Source: Aureliella helgolandensis (GTDB taxonomy: Bacteria > Planctomycetota > Planctomycetia > Pirellulales > Pirellulaceae). Taken from it: a stretch of 64,000 nt of DNA. The translations under genes and the position numbers were made by a program. Where the stretch lies: contig NZ_CP036298.1 in assembly GCF_007752135.1 (NCBI RefSeq), positions 6,564,501 through 6,628,500 of the forward strand, given 5' to 3'. Of this stretch, positions 9,221 through 19,235 are shown piece after piece (position 1 is the first letter of the stretch; each line of letters begins with the position of its first letter). Under the pieces are notes generated by a model that saw only the letters and a list, made by a program, of their open reading frames with translations, was not told the origin of the DNA and did not search any database.

Positions 9221-9850
9221 CTAAGCAGTCTTCTCATCTGCTTCGACGGGTGGCTTTGTCAAAATTTCGTCGACCAAACCATAATCCTTCGCCGCATTGG
9301 CGGTCAGGAAGAAGTCGCGATCGGAATCCGCTGCAATCTGATCTGCTTCCTTCCCGCAATGATTTCCCAAAATCTCATTGAGTAGCGAGCGATAACGCAA
9401 AATTTCACCGGCCTGAATTTCAATATCGGAAATCTGGCCAGAAACACCACCGGCAGGCTGGTGCACCATAACGCGACTATTCGGCAGGCAATACCGCTTG
9501 CCCTTCGTGCCGCCGGCCAACAGTACGGCCGCACCGCTGGCTGCCTGACCTACACAATAGGTTGCAACTGGGCAGGACAAGATCTGCATCGTGTCGTAGA
9601 TCGCCAGGGTTGCGATAACCTCACCACCAGGGCTATTGATATAAAAATGAATATCCTTGCGGCGGTTTTCACTTTGCAAGTACAGCAACTTCATCACAAC
9701 TTCGTTGGCGTTGCCAGTATGAATCTCGCCTTGCAAAAAGACAATTCGATTCTCTAGCAACAAATCGCCCAGCGTCAATTGCCGCTGTCGTTGATAGCTT
9801 TGAGCTGCGTAGGAATTCAAAATTTGGTCAGGAAAATGAGCAGAGTTCAA
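9221..9850 (-). CDS. clpP: ClpP paralogue, triad intact, TTG start
   Basis: This second ClpP has 209 residues with triad Ser105 (GQAASGAAV), His130 (VMVHQPAGG) and Asp179 (SDRDFFL). It differs clearly from its neighbour at the N-terminus, a divergent stretch ahead of the first conserved strand. There is no ATG at the start; a TTG at 9850 is preceded by AAGGAG with a six-base spacer, which decides the start. Two different ClpP subunits suggest mixed heptamer rings or two separate proteases, as described for ClpP1/ClpP2 systems. Its 5' neighbour on the strand is tig. Confidence 0.93.
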   Translation of the reverse strand: MNSAHFPDQILNSYAAQSYQRQRQLTLGDLLLENRIVFLQGEIHTGNANEVVMKLLYLQSENRRKDIHFYINSPGGEVIATLAIYDTMQILSCPVATYCVGQAASGAAVLLAGGTKGKRYCLPNSRVMVHQPAGGVSGQISDIEIQAGEILRYRSLLNEILGNHCGKEADQIAADSDRDFFLTANAAKDYGLVDEILTKPPVEADEKTA

Positions 9851-10057
9851 CTTGCACTCCTTCGTAGTTGATAATTTTTTCGGAGAAACCCCATACTTTT
9901 CGTTCTATCGCTTTTACGCAAGAGCACTGCCTACGTTTTCGGCACCGAATCGGGGTAATTCCTGGTAATCCGTTAAGAAAAAAAGCCGACTAACTCTGCG
10001 AGCTAACCGGCCATTCTATTTCAATATCGTGATGGCAAGCGACGCTCGCCACACACC

Positions 10058-11557
10058 CTATTCGTCTTTTTCTGCCTCGGGCAATTTAGGAGCACCGATC
10101 TGTGGCAAGTCATTTTCATGCATCGCCTCAGGAATGTCATTGAAATCGCCGGCAATTGCAAATTCGATATTGCTGGTGTCGTCATCTGATTTGAGGAAGC
10201 TTAAATCTTCTTTGTCAGTGACCTTACCTTCTGCCGTGATACGCACAATAACTTCGCGTTCGATGATTTGATTGCGAATTGCGTCCATCTGACCGGTCTT
10301 CTCCAACCGAGCGCGAATGCTTCGTGGCGAAGCATCATTTTGCTCAGCAATCAAAGCCACTTCCTTGTCGTAATCCTCGGCCGAAGGCTCCAGCTCGATA
10401 TCTTCCGCGATCTTCTCAAGCACAAAGTGCTCTCGCAATGCACGAACCGTGGTGGCTCGAGCATTCTGACGGGAAGCATTCATGTAGCTGCTGATTTGGT
10501 CTTGGTTGAAACCGCTGCGCTGCAATTCCAACTGCAAACGCTGCAGTTCGCGATTGGTTTGTCGTCGAACCAACGATTCAGGCATGTCCCAATCGGCGCC
10601 CTCGGTCAGCTTCTCTACAGCTTGACGGCGTAGCGACTGCTGCTGGTGATAATCGAACTGGCGTTCGAGCTCGCCTCGAACGAATCCGCGCAACTCACCG
10701 ATGTCTCCAAAACCAAGGCTGTCGAGCATCGTAGGACTAATTTCCTCGATTTCCACCCGTCGCACTTCGTGCACGGTGAACTCGGCATCAACTTCCTTAC
10801 CGCGTAGCTCTTCTTCTGCTGCCGAATCGGTCAAGGTAACTTTAGCGCTGAAGGTATCACCTTCCTTCTTGCCCTCAATCAGCTTGTCGAAACCAGACAG
10901 GATCGCGTCACCGAAGGCCAAATTGGGCCGTACGTTAACCGATTCCTCTTCAAAGCTGCCGAGAATTTTATCGCCATGCTTAAAGGTGGCGTTGAGCAGG
11001 ACAATATCGCCCGAGGTTGCTCCATCATCGACGGAACTCGCTGGAACGAAGCGGGCTAAGGTCCGCGCCAAGTGGTCGTCAACATGCTGATCGGTCAACT
11101 CGCAAGTCGGACGCTCCAGATCAAGTCCCTTCCACTCAGGAGTCTCGAAGTCTGGACGAACCTCGATACGGAACTCGAACTTGAAATCACCTTCCGCTGG
11201 CAACTCAACCGCTTCGTAGTCGAAGTTGGGTTCGCTGATCGCCGAGAAATGATCTCCCTCGGTAATCAACTGCAAGCTGTCCATGATCAGTGAGCTCTTG
11301 ACCTGCTCGTCGACCTGCTCGCGGAACTTAGCCTCCACCAAACGGCGAGGCGCCTTTCCAGCACGAAAGCCTGGCAATTCCGCTCTTGGCGACACGTCAT
11401 CAAAGGCCTTGCTTCGATAACGCAAGACTTCAGCTTGCGGGATCGAGACAACAACATGCCGTTCGCAAGCCGAGGTCACATCGACCTTCACGTCGAACTG
11501 CAACTTGCCTTCGTCTTCGCCAGACAGCTTTTCTACTTCTGTTTCTGTGGCAGCCAT
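10058..11557 (-). CDS. tig: Trigger factor, ribosome-associated chaperone
   Basis: The protein has 499 residues, longer than the E. coli protein (432). The ribosome-binding N-domain runs to about residue 150 and contains the tail-loop signature PGFRAGKAPRRLVEAKF. A PPIase-like middle domain follows (about 170-260). The C-terminal helical arms are charged and helix-rich, and the extra length is in an acidic tail ending PEAEKDE. It begins the tig-clpP-clpP run on this strand, pairing nascent-chain folding with proteolysis as in many bacteria. Confidence 0.94.
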   Translation of the reverse strand: MAATETEVEKLSGEDEGKLQFDVKVDVTSACERHVVVSIPQAEVLRYRSKAFDDVSPRAELPGFRAGKAPRRLVEAKFREQVDEQVKSSLIMDSLQLITEGDHFSAISEPNFDYEAVELPAEGDFKFEFRIEVRPDFETPEWKGLDLERPTCELTDQHVDDHLARTLARFVPASSVDDGATSGDIVLLNATFKHGDKILGSFEEESVNVRPNLAFGDAILSGFDKLIEGKKEGDTFSAKVTLTDSAAEEELRGKEVDAEFTVHEVRRVEIEEISPTMLDSLGFGDIGELRGFVRGELERQFDYHQQQSLRRQAVEKLTEGADWDMPESLVRRQTNRELQRLQLELQRSGFNQDQISSYMNASRQNARATTVRALREHFVLEKIAEDIELEPSAEDYDKEVALIAEQNDASPRSIRARLEKTGQMDAIRNQIIEREVIVRITAEGKVTDKEDLSFLKSDDDTSNIEFAIAGDFNDIPEAMHENDLPQIGAPKLPEAEKDE

Positions 11558-11785
11558 TTCCCGAAATGCTCCGCTCTAATCTATATCTATAGGTGAATAA
11601 AGTACCCCGACACGCTCACAGCCCATCGTGGAACTCGAACAGGCGCATCAAGCTTTGGTACATTTCAGCAACTCGAACGATGGCCTTGCGGCACTTGATT
11701 CGCGCGAGTCAAAAAAGACCCAACCATGGAAAATCACTGGCAAGAAGTTGCCCAACATTCCAAAAAAAACGGTAAGACCGGCAAG

Positions 11786-11858
11786 AGCGGGCGATGGGAT
11801 TCGAACCCACGACAACAACGTTGGCAACGTTGTGCTCTACCAACTGAGCTACGCCCGC
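11786..11858 (-). tRNA. tRNA-Gly (anticodon GCC)
   Basis: Read on the minus strand, the 73-nt cloverleaf has acceptor arms GCGGGCG and CGCCCGC with discriminator U, the D arm GCTC/GAGC, an anticodon stem AACGT/ACGTT around a loop with anticodon GCC, and the T arm GTGGG TTCGAAT CCCAT. The CCA end is not encoded. Confidence 0.97.
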
Positions 11859-12431
11859 TTACTCGACTCAACTACCGGCTTACCGTTCGCTATTTTGGTC
11901 TCAACCTTCGCAGACACCGCATTGAGAATGCTTTTGTCTCGACTGGGGAGATTATAGGGTTAGTGAATTCTGTTGCAAGAGATGCTTTCGAGGAAAAGTG
12001 GGATCATTCGGAGGGAAAGACCCCGCTCGTGGCACCACTCATGCGTGGTCCACGTGACTTACTAGCCCTCAGCAGCAATAAGATAGCCACACTCGAACAG
12101 ACTTGCAAACCGTCTAATGCGCTTATTGAGCGAATCTGTGATGTCCACTATCGCCGCTTCCACTACCTTCCCTTGAGTAGAAATTGGTTCCGAGCCGAAA
12201 GAACCTCATATCTCCGCCATTTGGATACAGTATGCTCAACAGTGGACACCGTTTCCCGGCGGGAGCCCACGGGTAAAATTCTCTAGTGAATTCGGCAAGA
12301 ACGAGCTCGCTAGCAGACCGTCGCAATCGACGCCCCACTCTCCAACCCCTCCGGTTCGAGTTGTAAAAAAGTCGGCCCGAATTCAGAAATACGATGAGCA
12401 GTCTGTGCTTGCTACCAAGGACTACCTTCCA
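11859..12431. other. Gap without a supported gene
   Basis: I find no gene in this stretch. The open frames do not look coding. It should contain the promoter of the tRNA-Gly gene (minus strand) and of the gene at 12432, but I cannot point to convincing -35/-10 boxes. Confidence 0.5.
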
Positions 12432-14720
12432 ATGAGCGGCCATACCATGCCTTACCGCACAACTCCCTTTTGCCCCTCTACGGACCACTCCCCTGAAAAT
12501 CTCTTGAGCTCGATCCCCGAGGCAGCTATTCGCCCAGGGCCGACGCCTCCCACCAGACGCCCCACGCGAACGGCAGGAGGCCTGTGCATTGCAGCCTACC
12601 TCCTCCTGTGCCTAGCACCCCATACCAGCCAGCATGCCCAAGCCGGCCTAGGGGCTTCCGACGTCGTGGTGGTCATCAACAGCACGAGCCTCAACTCGAA
12701 AACGCTAGCCAACCACTACGTCCAATTGCGACACATTCCACCGCGAAACGTAATCTCCCTCGATAACGTACCGAGCTCTGAAGTCATCTCAGTCGATGAC
12801 TTCCGTGATCGCATCCTTCGCCCACTGCTCGGCGAAATCGACAGACGGCAACTGGGACAGCATATTCAATGCATTGCTTACTCGGCCGATTTCCCAACCG
12901 CTATCGACATTTCGAAGGATATCGAGCCACTGGGCGAGCTGCCCATCTACTTCACCAAGCAGGGCTCCCTCAATGGCCTGACCTACCTGCACTCAGCCGT
13001 CATGGCCGAGTCACCGACCTACATCGACCTATTGGCCAACAGCTATGGCCGCCGCCCCGTCGACGCCTACTTCGAGAGACCATTCGACCAGGAAACCCAA
13101 CAACGCTGGAATACCAGCCAGCAGATGATTCGAAACAGTGAACATCAAGCCGCCTCCGACCTGCTCTACCAATTATTTACCGAACGCCCCAATCAATTCC
13201 CGCTCGCCTACCTGGCGGCAGCCGAAGCGGCCCAGGCCGGCCAACCTCAAGTTGCAATCCAACGACTCCAAACCGCCATTGCCGCCGGCTGGTACGACGC
13301 AGACTACCTGGCACAAGACGCGAGATTCGACAGCCTCCGTGACGAATCAGAATTCCAAGTCCTAGAATACACACTCGAACCCAACCCTTCGGGCTACCAG
13401 AAGGCGACTGGATTTGAAGCCAGGCTCCCCTGGGCCCCCAATGGCACTCCCACGAAAGACCAAAGGCTCGGAACACGCTTCCTCCTGAGCACGGTACTGG
13501 GCGTTACCCGCGGTGGCGGCACAACGCTTGACGAAGCGATCGACTGCTTGACGCGCGCCGCCAGCGCAGACGCCACCCACCCCCAAGGCAGCTTCTACTT
13601 CTCCTCCACGGCCGATGTCCGCACCAAGACACGACTGCCTGGATTCGCCAACGCCATTTCCAGCCTCCAAGCCATGGGCTTCGGCGCAGAAGAAATCGTC
13701 ACCTCACTCCCCCAACGGAGAGAGCATGTCCTGGGGGCTCAAATCGGCACCCCGAACTTCGATTGGCCCAGCTGCCGCAGTCAACTCGTCCCAGGTGCCA
13801 TCGCTGAAAACCTCACCAGCCTCGGTGGAGTCATGCGATCGCCCGGCGGTCAAACCAAACTCACCGAACTCACCAAAGCTGGCGCCGCAGGGTCGAGCGG
13901 CACCGTGACCGAACCCTACGCACTGCAACCCAAATTCCCCCACCCACGCCTATACGTGAACTACGCCGAAGGCGCTTCGCTGGCAGAGGCCTTCTACCTA
14001 AACGTCCTCGGTCCCTACCAACTCCTAATCGTAGGAGACCCACTCTGCCAACCCTTTTCCAACGCGCCTGCCCCAGAGCTAGACCTCCATCTGCGACATA
14101 TCGAGCTGGGCGATTCCATCCCACTCGAATTCCCCCCCGACGCGCCAAAGTACTCGGACTGGTCCAAGCTCGATGGAAGCCGCGCCGATCGCCGCACTCC
14201 CTTAGCCCCAGTAACGATCAGCATGCTCTTCGATGGCGCTTCGCTGCGGGCCGGTCGCATCCAACCCTCCGTCAAGCTACGACTCAACAACCTGCCGGCC
14301 GGCTTCCACGAACTCACCGTTCGGCTTGCCGCCGACGACCCGCTGTCCCAGAGGAGCGATTTTCCGCTACCGGTCTGGATCGGCCCCACCAACTCCATCC
14401 AAGCCGACTGGATCGACCACCCCAAGTCGCAGTCCACCAACTCAGTCACTTCCGATCAGCTCAATTCGACGCCTGCCACTCCGCACCGAATATCACTGCA
14501 AAAGCAGACCGCGACGATCCACATCAAGGCCCCCGGGGCGACCAGTCTTGCCATCCTGCACAACTGGAAAGAGCTCAACAGGACCCCTGGGGAAGAAGGA
14601 ACGCTTGAGGTTTCGCTGGAGGATATCGGCAGAGGCCCCTGCCTCCTGCGGCCCCAAGCGACTCTCCCCGATGGATCGACCATCCAAGGACTCCCCATGG
14701 AGCTTGAGATCACCCCCTAA
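12432..14720 (+). CDS. TIGR03790-type secreted protein
   Basis: The product is about 762 residues. A membrane-spanning or signal segment (GLCIAAYLLLCLAPH, about residues 50-65) ends in QAGLGASDVVVVINSTS. The segment up to about residue 170 (VVVINSTSLNSKTLANHYVQ) and the block around SLGGVMRSPGGQTKLTELTKAG match the layout of the TIGR03790 family, known mainly from planctomycetes, verrucomicrobia and cyanobacteria, with no assigned function. A TPR-like stretch rich in alanine (about residues 230-320) is inserted. The frame is open from a GTG at 12405; the ATG at 12432 is preferred. Probably exported or membrane-anchored. Confidence 0.75.
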   Translation: MSGHTMPYRTTPFCPSTDHSPENLLSSIPEAAIRPGPTPPTRRPTRTAGGLCIAAYLLLCLAPHTSQHAQAGLGASDVVVVINSTSLNSKTLANHYVQLRHIPPRNVISLDNVPSSEVISVDDFRDRILRPLLGEIDRRQLGQHIQCIAYSADFPTAIDISKDIEPLGELPIYFTKQGSLNGLTYLHSAVMAESPTYIDLLANSYGRRPVDAYFERPFDQETQQRWNTSQQMIRNSEHQAASDLLYQLFTERPNQFPLAYLAAAEAAQAGQPQVAIQRLQTAIAAGWYDADYLAQDARFDSLRDESEFQVLEYTLEPNPSGYQKATGFEARLPWAPNGTPTKDQRLGTRFLLSTVLGVTRGGGTTLDEAIDCLTRAASADATHPQGSFYFSSTADVRTKTRLPGFANAISSLQAMGFGAEEIVTSLPQRREHVLGAQIGTPNFDWPSCRSQLVPGAIAENLTSLGGVMRSPGGQTKLTELTKAGAAGSSGTVTEPYALQPKFPHPRLYVNYAEGASLAEAFYLNVLGPYQLLIVGDPLCQPFSNAPAPELDLHLRHIELGDSIPLEFPPDAPKYSDWSKLDGSRADRRTPLAPVTISMLFDGASLRAGRIQPSVKLRLNNLPAGFHELTVRLAADDPLSQRSDFPLPVWIGPTNSIQADWIDHPKSQSTNSVTSDQLNSTPATPHRISLQKQTATIHIKAPGATSLAILHNWKELNRTPGEEGTLEVSLEDIGRGPCLLRPQATLPDGSTIQGLPMELEITP

Positions 14721-15085
14721 GCGATCGCCCCAATCGTACAACCCGCTACGGGGAGGCCGAGGAACCAGCGGAAATCGAGACAACCCCAATTTCCATGGTG
14801 AACAAGAACGCAGCGGTACAAAATCTAGCGGCATGGTCGACTCTTCTCCCCAACAGGTTAGAATCCAGCCGAGAGTTTCTTATACACCGCAGCTGCATCA
14901 CGTCAGTGGACATGCCCCACTCTAGTTAGCTCCACATGTAGCCCTGCGGTAGCCCCAACTGAAATCGAAGCACGCGATTACGGCCTGCACTACCGGCTAG
15001 AGAACTCCCGAGCCGTCAGCCCCTGACGCTCCACCCAACTTATCTTATCTGCTTAGCCCTCAACATTTCGAAGGATTCCCCCGGG
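14721..15085. other. Gap without a supported gene
   Basis: This is 365 bp between the TIGR03790 gene and dnaB, both on the plus strand. No gene or strong hairpin is seen. It should carry the dnaB promoter. Confidence 0.5.
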
Positions 15086-16534
15086 ATGGCTGCTCCTACT
15101 GACGCCAAGAAAAAAAAGTGGCGCAAAGATACTCCGGAACCCGCGCAACCCATCCTCGACCGCACGCCCCCTTGCGATGTATCTGCTGAAATTGCTGTCC
15201 TGGGCAGCATTCTGCTACTGCCCGATGTCTGCGACGACCTCGTCATGATCCTCAAGGCGGATGACTTCTACGACGACGCCAACCGCATCCTATACACCCA
15301 CATGACGTCGATGGTGGATATGGGACAAAAGATCGACGTCACCCTGCTGGTGAATCGCCTCAAATCGAGCAGCGATTACGAGACCGTGGGTGGCAGCGCC
15401 TACTTAGCCATGTTGGCCAACAGCGTCCCCAATGCGGCCCACGCCGTCTACTACGCTGAGATCGTGCGCAGTAAAGCCACCTTTCGCCGCCTCATCGAAG
15501 CCAGCACCTCCATCCTGCGCGACGCCTACGACGAAGCGTTCGAAGCAAAGGAATTGCTGAGCCAAGCGGAACAGAAAGTCTTCCAAATCCAGGATGAGCG
15601 GAGCACGCAAGCAGCCAACTCGATCGGCGACCTACTCACCTCGGCCATGGAGCGGATTGACGCCAGAATGAAGGGCACCCACTCGGTCGGAGGAGTCGAT
15701 TCGCACTTCACCGACTATGACGCCATGAGCGGGGGCCTGCACAATGGTGAACTCGTCATCTTAGCGGCTCGCCCCTCCATGGGGAAAACCGCCTTTGCAC
15801 TCAACGTGGCGGAGAACGTCGCCCTCTTAAGCCGCGCGCCGGTGCTGTTCGTTAGCCTCGAAATGTCCGGTATCGAATTGGCGGATCGCCTCCTGTGCTC
15901 CGTCGCTCGCGTCAATGGCCACCAACTTCGCAACGGCTCGATCTCCCAAGACGATCGCAAACGACTGGTCGAAAAGGCGGTGGAGATCAGCAACGCCCCA
16001 CTCTATGTCGACGACTCCCCAAGCCGTACCGTGAGTGAAATTGCCGCCGTCGCCCGCCGCATCCGACAACGCGAGAAAGCACTGGGATTGATCGTCATCG
16101 ATTACCTGCAGCTCATCGAACCGGACAACCCCAAAGATCCGCGGCAGGAGCAAGTCGCCAAAATCGCCCGGCGACTCAAGGGACTTGCGCGGGAAGCCAA
16201 AGTCCCCCTACTGTGCCTCGCGCAGCTCAACCGTCAGGCAGAAGAAGGCAAAGACCACCGCCCCAAGCTTAGCCAACTGCGGGAATCGGGAGCGATCGAG
16301 CAAGATGCTGACGTGGTAATGTTCGTTCACCGCGAAGAATACTACCACCGCGGCGATGAAGGATCGCAGTTTGCTGGCCAAGCCGAAATCATCATCGCCA
16401 AGCAGAGAAACGGCCCCGTGGGCGACGTCCTGCTGACCTGGGAGAAAGAGTACACTCGCTTCCGCGACCGCTCGCCAGAGAGACATAGCGAATTCGACAA
16501 CTTCTCAGACTTCCAAGCTCCCGGTGGCTTTTAG
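15086..16534 (+). CDS. dnaB: Replicative DNA helicase DnaB
   Basis: This hexameric helicase of the replication fork has 482 residues. The N-terminal primase-interacting domain (about residues 25-135) contains EIAVLGSILLLPDVCDDL. The RecA-like domain has Walker A ARPSMGKTAF with Lys234, Walker B LIVIDYLQLI, and the C-terminal segments LRESGAIEQDADVVMFVHREEYY and IIIAKQRNGPVGDV. A lysine-rich tract (KKKKWRK) precedes the N-domain. It starts with the ATG at 15086 and appears to be transcribed alone. Confidence 0.97.
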   Translation: MAAPTDAKKKKWRKDTPEPAQPILDRTPPCDVSAEIAVLGSILLLPDVCDDLVMILKADDFYDDANRILYTHMTSMVDMGQKIDVTLLVNRLKSSSDYETVGGSAYLAMLANSVPNAAHAVYYAEIVRSKATFRRLIEASTSILRDAYDEAFEAKELLSQAEQKVFQIQDERSTQAANSIGDLLTSAMERIDARMKGTHSVGGVDSHFTDYDAMSGGLHNGELVILAARPSMGKTAFALNVAENVALLSRAPVLFVSLEMSGIELADRLLCSVARVNGHQLRNGSISQDDRKRLVEKAVEISNAPLYVDDSPSRTVSEIAAVARRIRQREKALGLIVIDYLQLIEPDNPKDPRQEQVAKIARRLKGLAREAKVPLLCLAQLNRQAEEGKDHRPKLSQLRESGAIEQDADVVMFVHREEYYHRGDEGSQFAGQAEIIIAKQRNGPVGDVLLTWEKEYTRFRDRSPERHSEFDNFSDFQAPGGF

Positions 16535-16763
16535 AGCAGACTCGCAGCCGAACCCGCACTGCGCGAACGCCTCCGTAGGAGCCGGGCAACCTCGCACCCG
16601 CCCCGTCCGTTCGACACGCGGAGCGACGGCGGAACATCGCCCACACAGATCTGACCCGAAATACTGATCCGAAATTTGCACGCCCGCTTCTGGCGTGCTC
16701 ACCTCGGACACGCCTGCTTCAGGCACGCCTGCTAGCTTGGAAGATCGACTCCAGCCCACCCAT

Positions 16764-16829
16764 AAAAAAACCCGCAACCCCAGCCAGTGTACCGGCGAAG
16801 ATTATCGGGTCACTGGCTGGCGCCGCGGG
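16764..16829 (-). terminator. Rho-independent terminator of the DUF6800 gene
   Basis: Read on the minus strand, a long stem (CCCGC...CCAGCCAGTG paired with CACTGGCTGG...GCGGG) is followed by a run of seven T. It lies about 40 bp beyond the stop codon of the small gene at 16869-17042. Confidence 0.85.
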
Positions 16830-16868
16830 CTCGTGCCCAACAATGCCGAAGAATTGCCGGGAAACGTT

Positions 16869-17042
16869 CTATTCCAGCCCAAGTCGAGCAATGAGCACGC
16901 TCGCGCCAGGCGTTAGCTTTCGCAACTTCTCAGCCACGACAGCCTTATCAGCGCTGCCCGTACCAACTCGTTGAGTCAACTTGGCAACTTTTTTCTTGCG
17001 GTGACGACGACGACGCAACTCTCGGGTTCGTTCTGTTCCCAT
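16869..17042 (-). CDS. Small basic protein, DUF6800-like
   Basis: This short gene encodes 57 residues, starting MGTERTRELRRRRHRKKKVA and continuing with a helical segment (ADKAVVAEKLRKLTPGASVL). The arginine/lysine-rich start and the K-x-R-x-LTPG segment match the small DUF6800 proteins I know only from planctomycetes. Function unknown; the charge suggests RNA, ribosome or DNA binding. Coding status is supported by the ATG, the clean terminator just downstream, and the lack of any better use of this 900-bp gap. It is divergent from the uridylyltransferase gene at 17433. Confidence 0.8.
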   Translation of the reverse strand: MGTERTRELRRRRHRKKKVAKLTQRVGTGSADKAVVAEKLRKLTPGASVLIARLGLE

Positions 17043-17432
17043 CTCGATTTGGTGACCTTAAACTGAAATTGTGGATTGCAATGGGGAAGGGGACTGCCCG
17101 CCCAAGAAAACCGAACTCTCCAGGGTAACGCACACGACATCCGCCGAGTTCGCCTGTAGGCAGCACTACTAAAGTTAGTATTGATTCCCAGCCCGGTCAA
17201 TGTCGCGCAGTGGACATCCTCTCAGTATATCGGCCATTCCTCAGCTTCCAACACTCTAAATGGACGCACGGCTACTCTAAATAGCTCGATAACCTATGAT
17301 GGGGACTTCACCCGCACTCGATAGCCGGACTGGTAATCCGCAGCCGGGTTTGGCAAGATAGCACCTCCATTCCTGCTGGCGCCTGCTCCAGCTCGATTCG
17401 TCACGCGTTCCCCCCACAAACGAGTATTCAAC

Positions 17433-18191
17433 ATGCCCTCCAACGAGCCCATTGCTGTAATTCTTGCCGCTGGGCGCGGGACTCGCATGCAAAGCGAGCT
17501 CCCTAAAGTGCTGTTCCCAGCCCTCGAACGCCCCATGATCCACTGGGTCATCGACGCCTTGCAGGCAGCTGGAATCAAGAAAAACATCGTGGTCGTCGGC
17601 TACCGAGCCGACTCCGTTGAAGCGGAACTCGCCTCGCGTCCCGGAGTCACGTTCGCCTTGCAAGCCGAACAGAAGGGGACAGGGCACGCCGTGGAAATGT
17701 GCCGCGAGCAACTCGCCGCACACCAAGGCCCCGTGCTAGTAGTCGCCGGCGACTCGCCGATGATTCAAACCGACTCCATTCGCAGCCTACTCGAGAAATT
17801 CCACGAGGGTGGCTACTCTTGCCTACTCGGGACGCTCATCAAAGACAACCCTACCGGACTCGGACGGATCCTCAGGGACGCGAACGGCAAATTCGAACGG
17901 ATCGTCGAACACAAGGACGCTACTGAAGCCGAAAGGGAAACCAGGGAGGTGAACATGAGCACCTACCTCTTCGACTCCCAAGCACTACTCTGGGCGCTGT
18001 CACAACTTGACAACTCCAACTCCCAGGGAGAGTTCTATCTCACCGACTGCCCCGAGATCTTATTGCGAGATGGCCGCAAAGTTGACGCGGCTCCCGTCCT
18101 CAAGCCTTGCGAATCCCTCAGTATTAATACAATTGAGGAACTTGGCTTGGTCGAGGCCCAAATGCGAGCCATGGGTTACCCAGCCAGCTAG
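17433..18191 (+). CDS. GlmU-like uridylyltransferase, single domain
   Basis: This 252-residue nucleotidyltransferase opens with the sugar-nucleotide signature ILAAGRGTRMQSELPKVLFP and has GTGHAVEMCREQL and VVAGDSPMI, which position UTP and the sugar phosphate. It corresponds to the N-terminal half of GlmU (glucosamine-1-phosphate N-acetyl uridylylation). The C-terminal left-handed beta-helix acetyltransferase domain is absent. The stop is genuine, as prs follows within 90 bp. GlmU beside Prs is a common pairing, which supports the role, but a separate acetyltransferase must exist elsewhere. Confidence 0.88.
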   Translation: MPSNEPIAVILAAGRGTRMQSELPKVLFPALERPMIHWVIDALQAAGIKKNIVVVGYRADSVEAELASRPGVTFALQAEQKGTGHAVEMCREQLAAHQGPVLVVAGDSPMIQTDSIRSLLEKFHEGGYSCLLGTLIKDNPTGLGRILRDANGKFERIVEHKDATEAERETREVNMSTYLFDSQALLWALSQLDNSNSQGEFYLTDCPEILLRDGRKVDAAPVLKPCESLSINTIEELGLVEAQMRAMGYPAS

Positions 18192-18274
18192 CTTCTACCT
18201 TTCTTGATTTCCCCCATTTCCTGGCAAAGAGCGTCCCCTTGACGGTTCTACTGAGCCCCATCCACGAGTCTGGC

Positions 18275-19231
18275 ATGCGTGAATTAAAAATACTGAGTGG
18301 CAGAGCCAATCCTCAGCTGGCGCGTGACATCTGCAGATCGCTGCACCTCAACCTGGGCTCCGTCTCGCTCGGAAAATTCCCCGATGGGGAGAATTTCTGC
18401 AAGATTGACGACGACGTCCGAGGCCGCGATGTCTTCCTGATCCAGCCCACCAGCCCGCCGGTAAACGACACGCTGATGGAATTGCTGATCATGATCGACA
18501 GCTGCAAGCGGGCCAGCGCGGCGCGGGTCACCGCCGTCATTCCCTACTTCGGCTACGCGAGGCAGGATCGCAAAGACGAGGGACGCGTCCCCATTACCGC
18601 CAAGCTCGTGGCTAACATGATTGCCCGCGCGGGCGCCGACCGAGTCCTCACCATGGACCTGCATGCCCCTCAGATCCAAGGCTTCTTTGACGTCCCGGTT
18701 GACCACCTCTACGCCGCCCCCGTCCTCAACGACTATTTCGAAGCCATGGGGCACCCGCCCGAGGACCTGATCGTCGTCAGCCCTGATGAGGGAAGCATTA
18801 AACGCGCGATCGGACACTCCAAACGGCTCGGAGGACGCCTGGCCATCGTGGACAAGCGACGCGATAACGCCCTGGAAACCACGCAGAAAAATATCATTGG
18901 CAGTCCCGTTGAAGGCAAAATCTGCATCATGTTCGATGACATGATCAGCACAGCAGGTTCGATTTGCGGGGCAGCCAAGTTGGTCCATGAAGCCGGAGCC
19001 AAAGAAATCCACTTGGCCGCCACTCACGGAGTGCTGTGCGGAGACGCCATCGAGAAAATCCGCCAAGCTCCCATCAAGTCACTCTGCATCTGCGACACCA
19101 TCCCACTTTCTCCCGAGAAGAAGCTGAGTGCCATCCAGGTCGTATCAGTCGCCCCTCTGCTAGCCGAGGCCATCCGTCGCATCCACCACCACAAGTCGAT
19201 CAGCGAAATGTTTCGCCCACCCAACACGTAA
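18275..19231 (+). CDS. prs: Ribose-phosphate pyrophosphokinase
   Basis: The enzyme makes PRPP from ribose 5-phosphate and ATP. From the ATG at 18275 it has 318 residues, close to the usual 315; an upstream in-frame TTG (18239) adds 12 residues that the family lacks. Motifs are MRELKILSGRANPQLA, FPDGENFCKIDDDVRGRDVF, the catalytic flexible loop YFGYARQDRK, the metal-binding HAPQIQGFFD and the PRPP loop MFDDMISTAGS. It lies 83 bp after the uridylyltransferase gene and is probably cotranscribed with it. Confidence 0.97.
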   Translation: MRELKILSGRANPQLARDICRSLHLNLGSVSLGKFPDGENFCKIDDDVRGRDVFLIQPTSPPVNDTLMELLIMIDSCKRASAARVTAVIPYFGYARQDRKDEGRVPITAKLVANMIARAGADRVLTMDLHAPQIQGFFDVPVDHLYAAPVLNDYFEAMGHPPEDLIVVSPDEGSIKRAIGHSKRLGGRLAIVDKRRDNALETTQKNIIGSPVEGKICIMFDDMISTAGSICGAAKLVHEAGAKEIHLAATHGVLCGDAIEKIRQAPIKSLCICDTIPLSPEKKLSAIQVVSVAPLLAEAIRRIHHHKSISEMFRPPNT

Positions 19232-19235
19232 ACCC

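Noticed and set aside
11726-12286. Plus-strand frame of 186 codons over tRNA-Gly
   Set aside because: It runs through the tRNA gene and has no family resemblance or credible start.
14233-14925. Plus-strand frame overlapping the TIGR03790 gene end
   Set aside because: It is a shadow frame rich in Pro/Ser/Arg, typical of frame-shifted GC-rich coding sequence.
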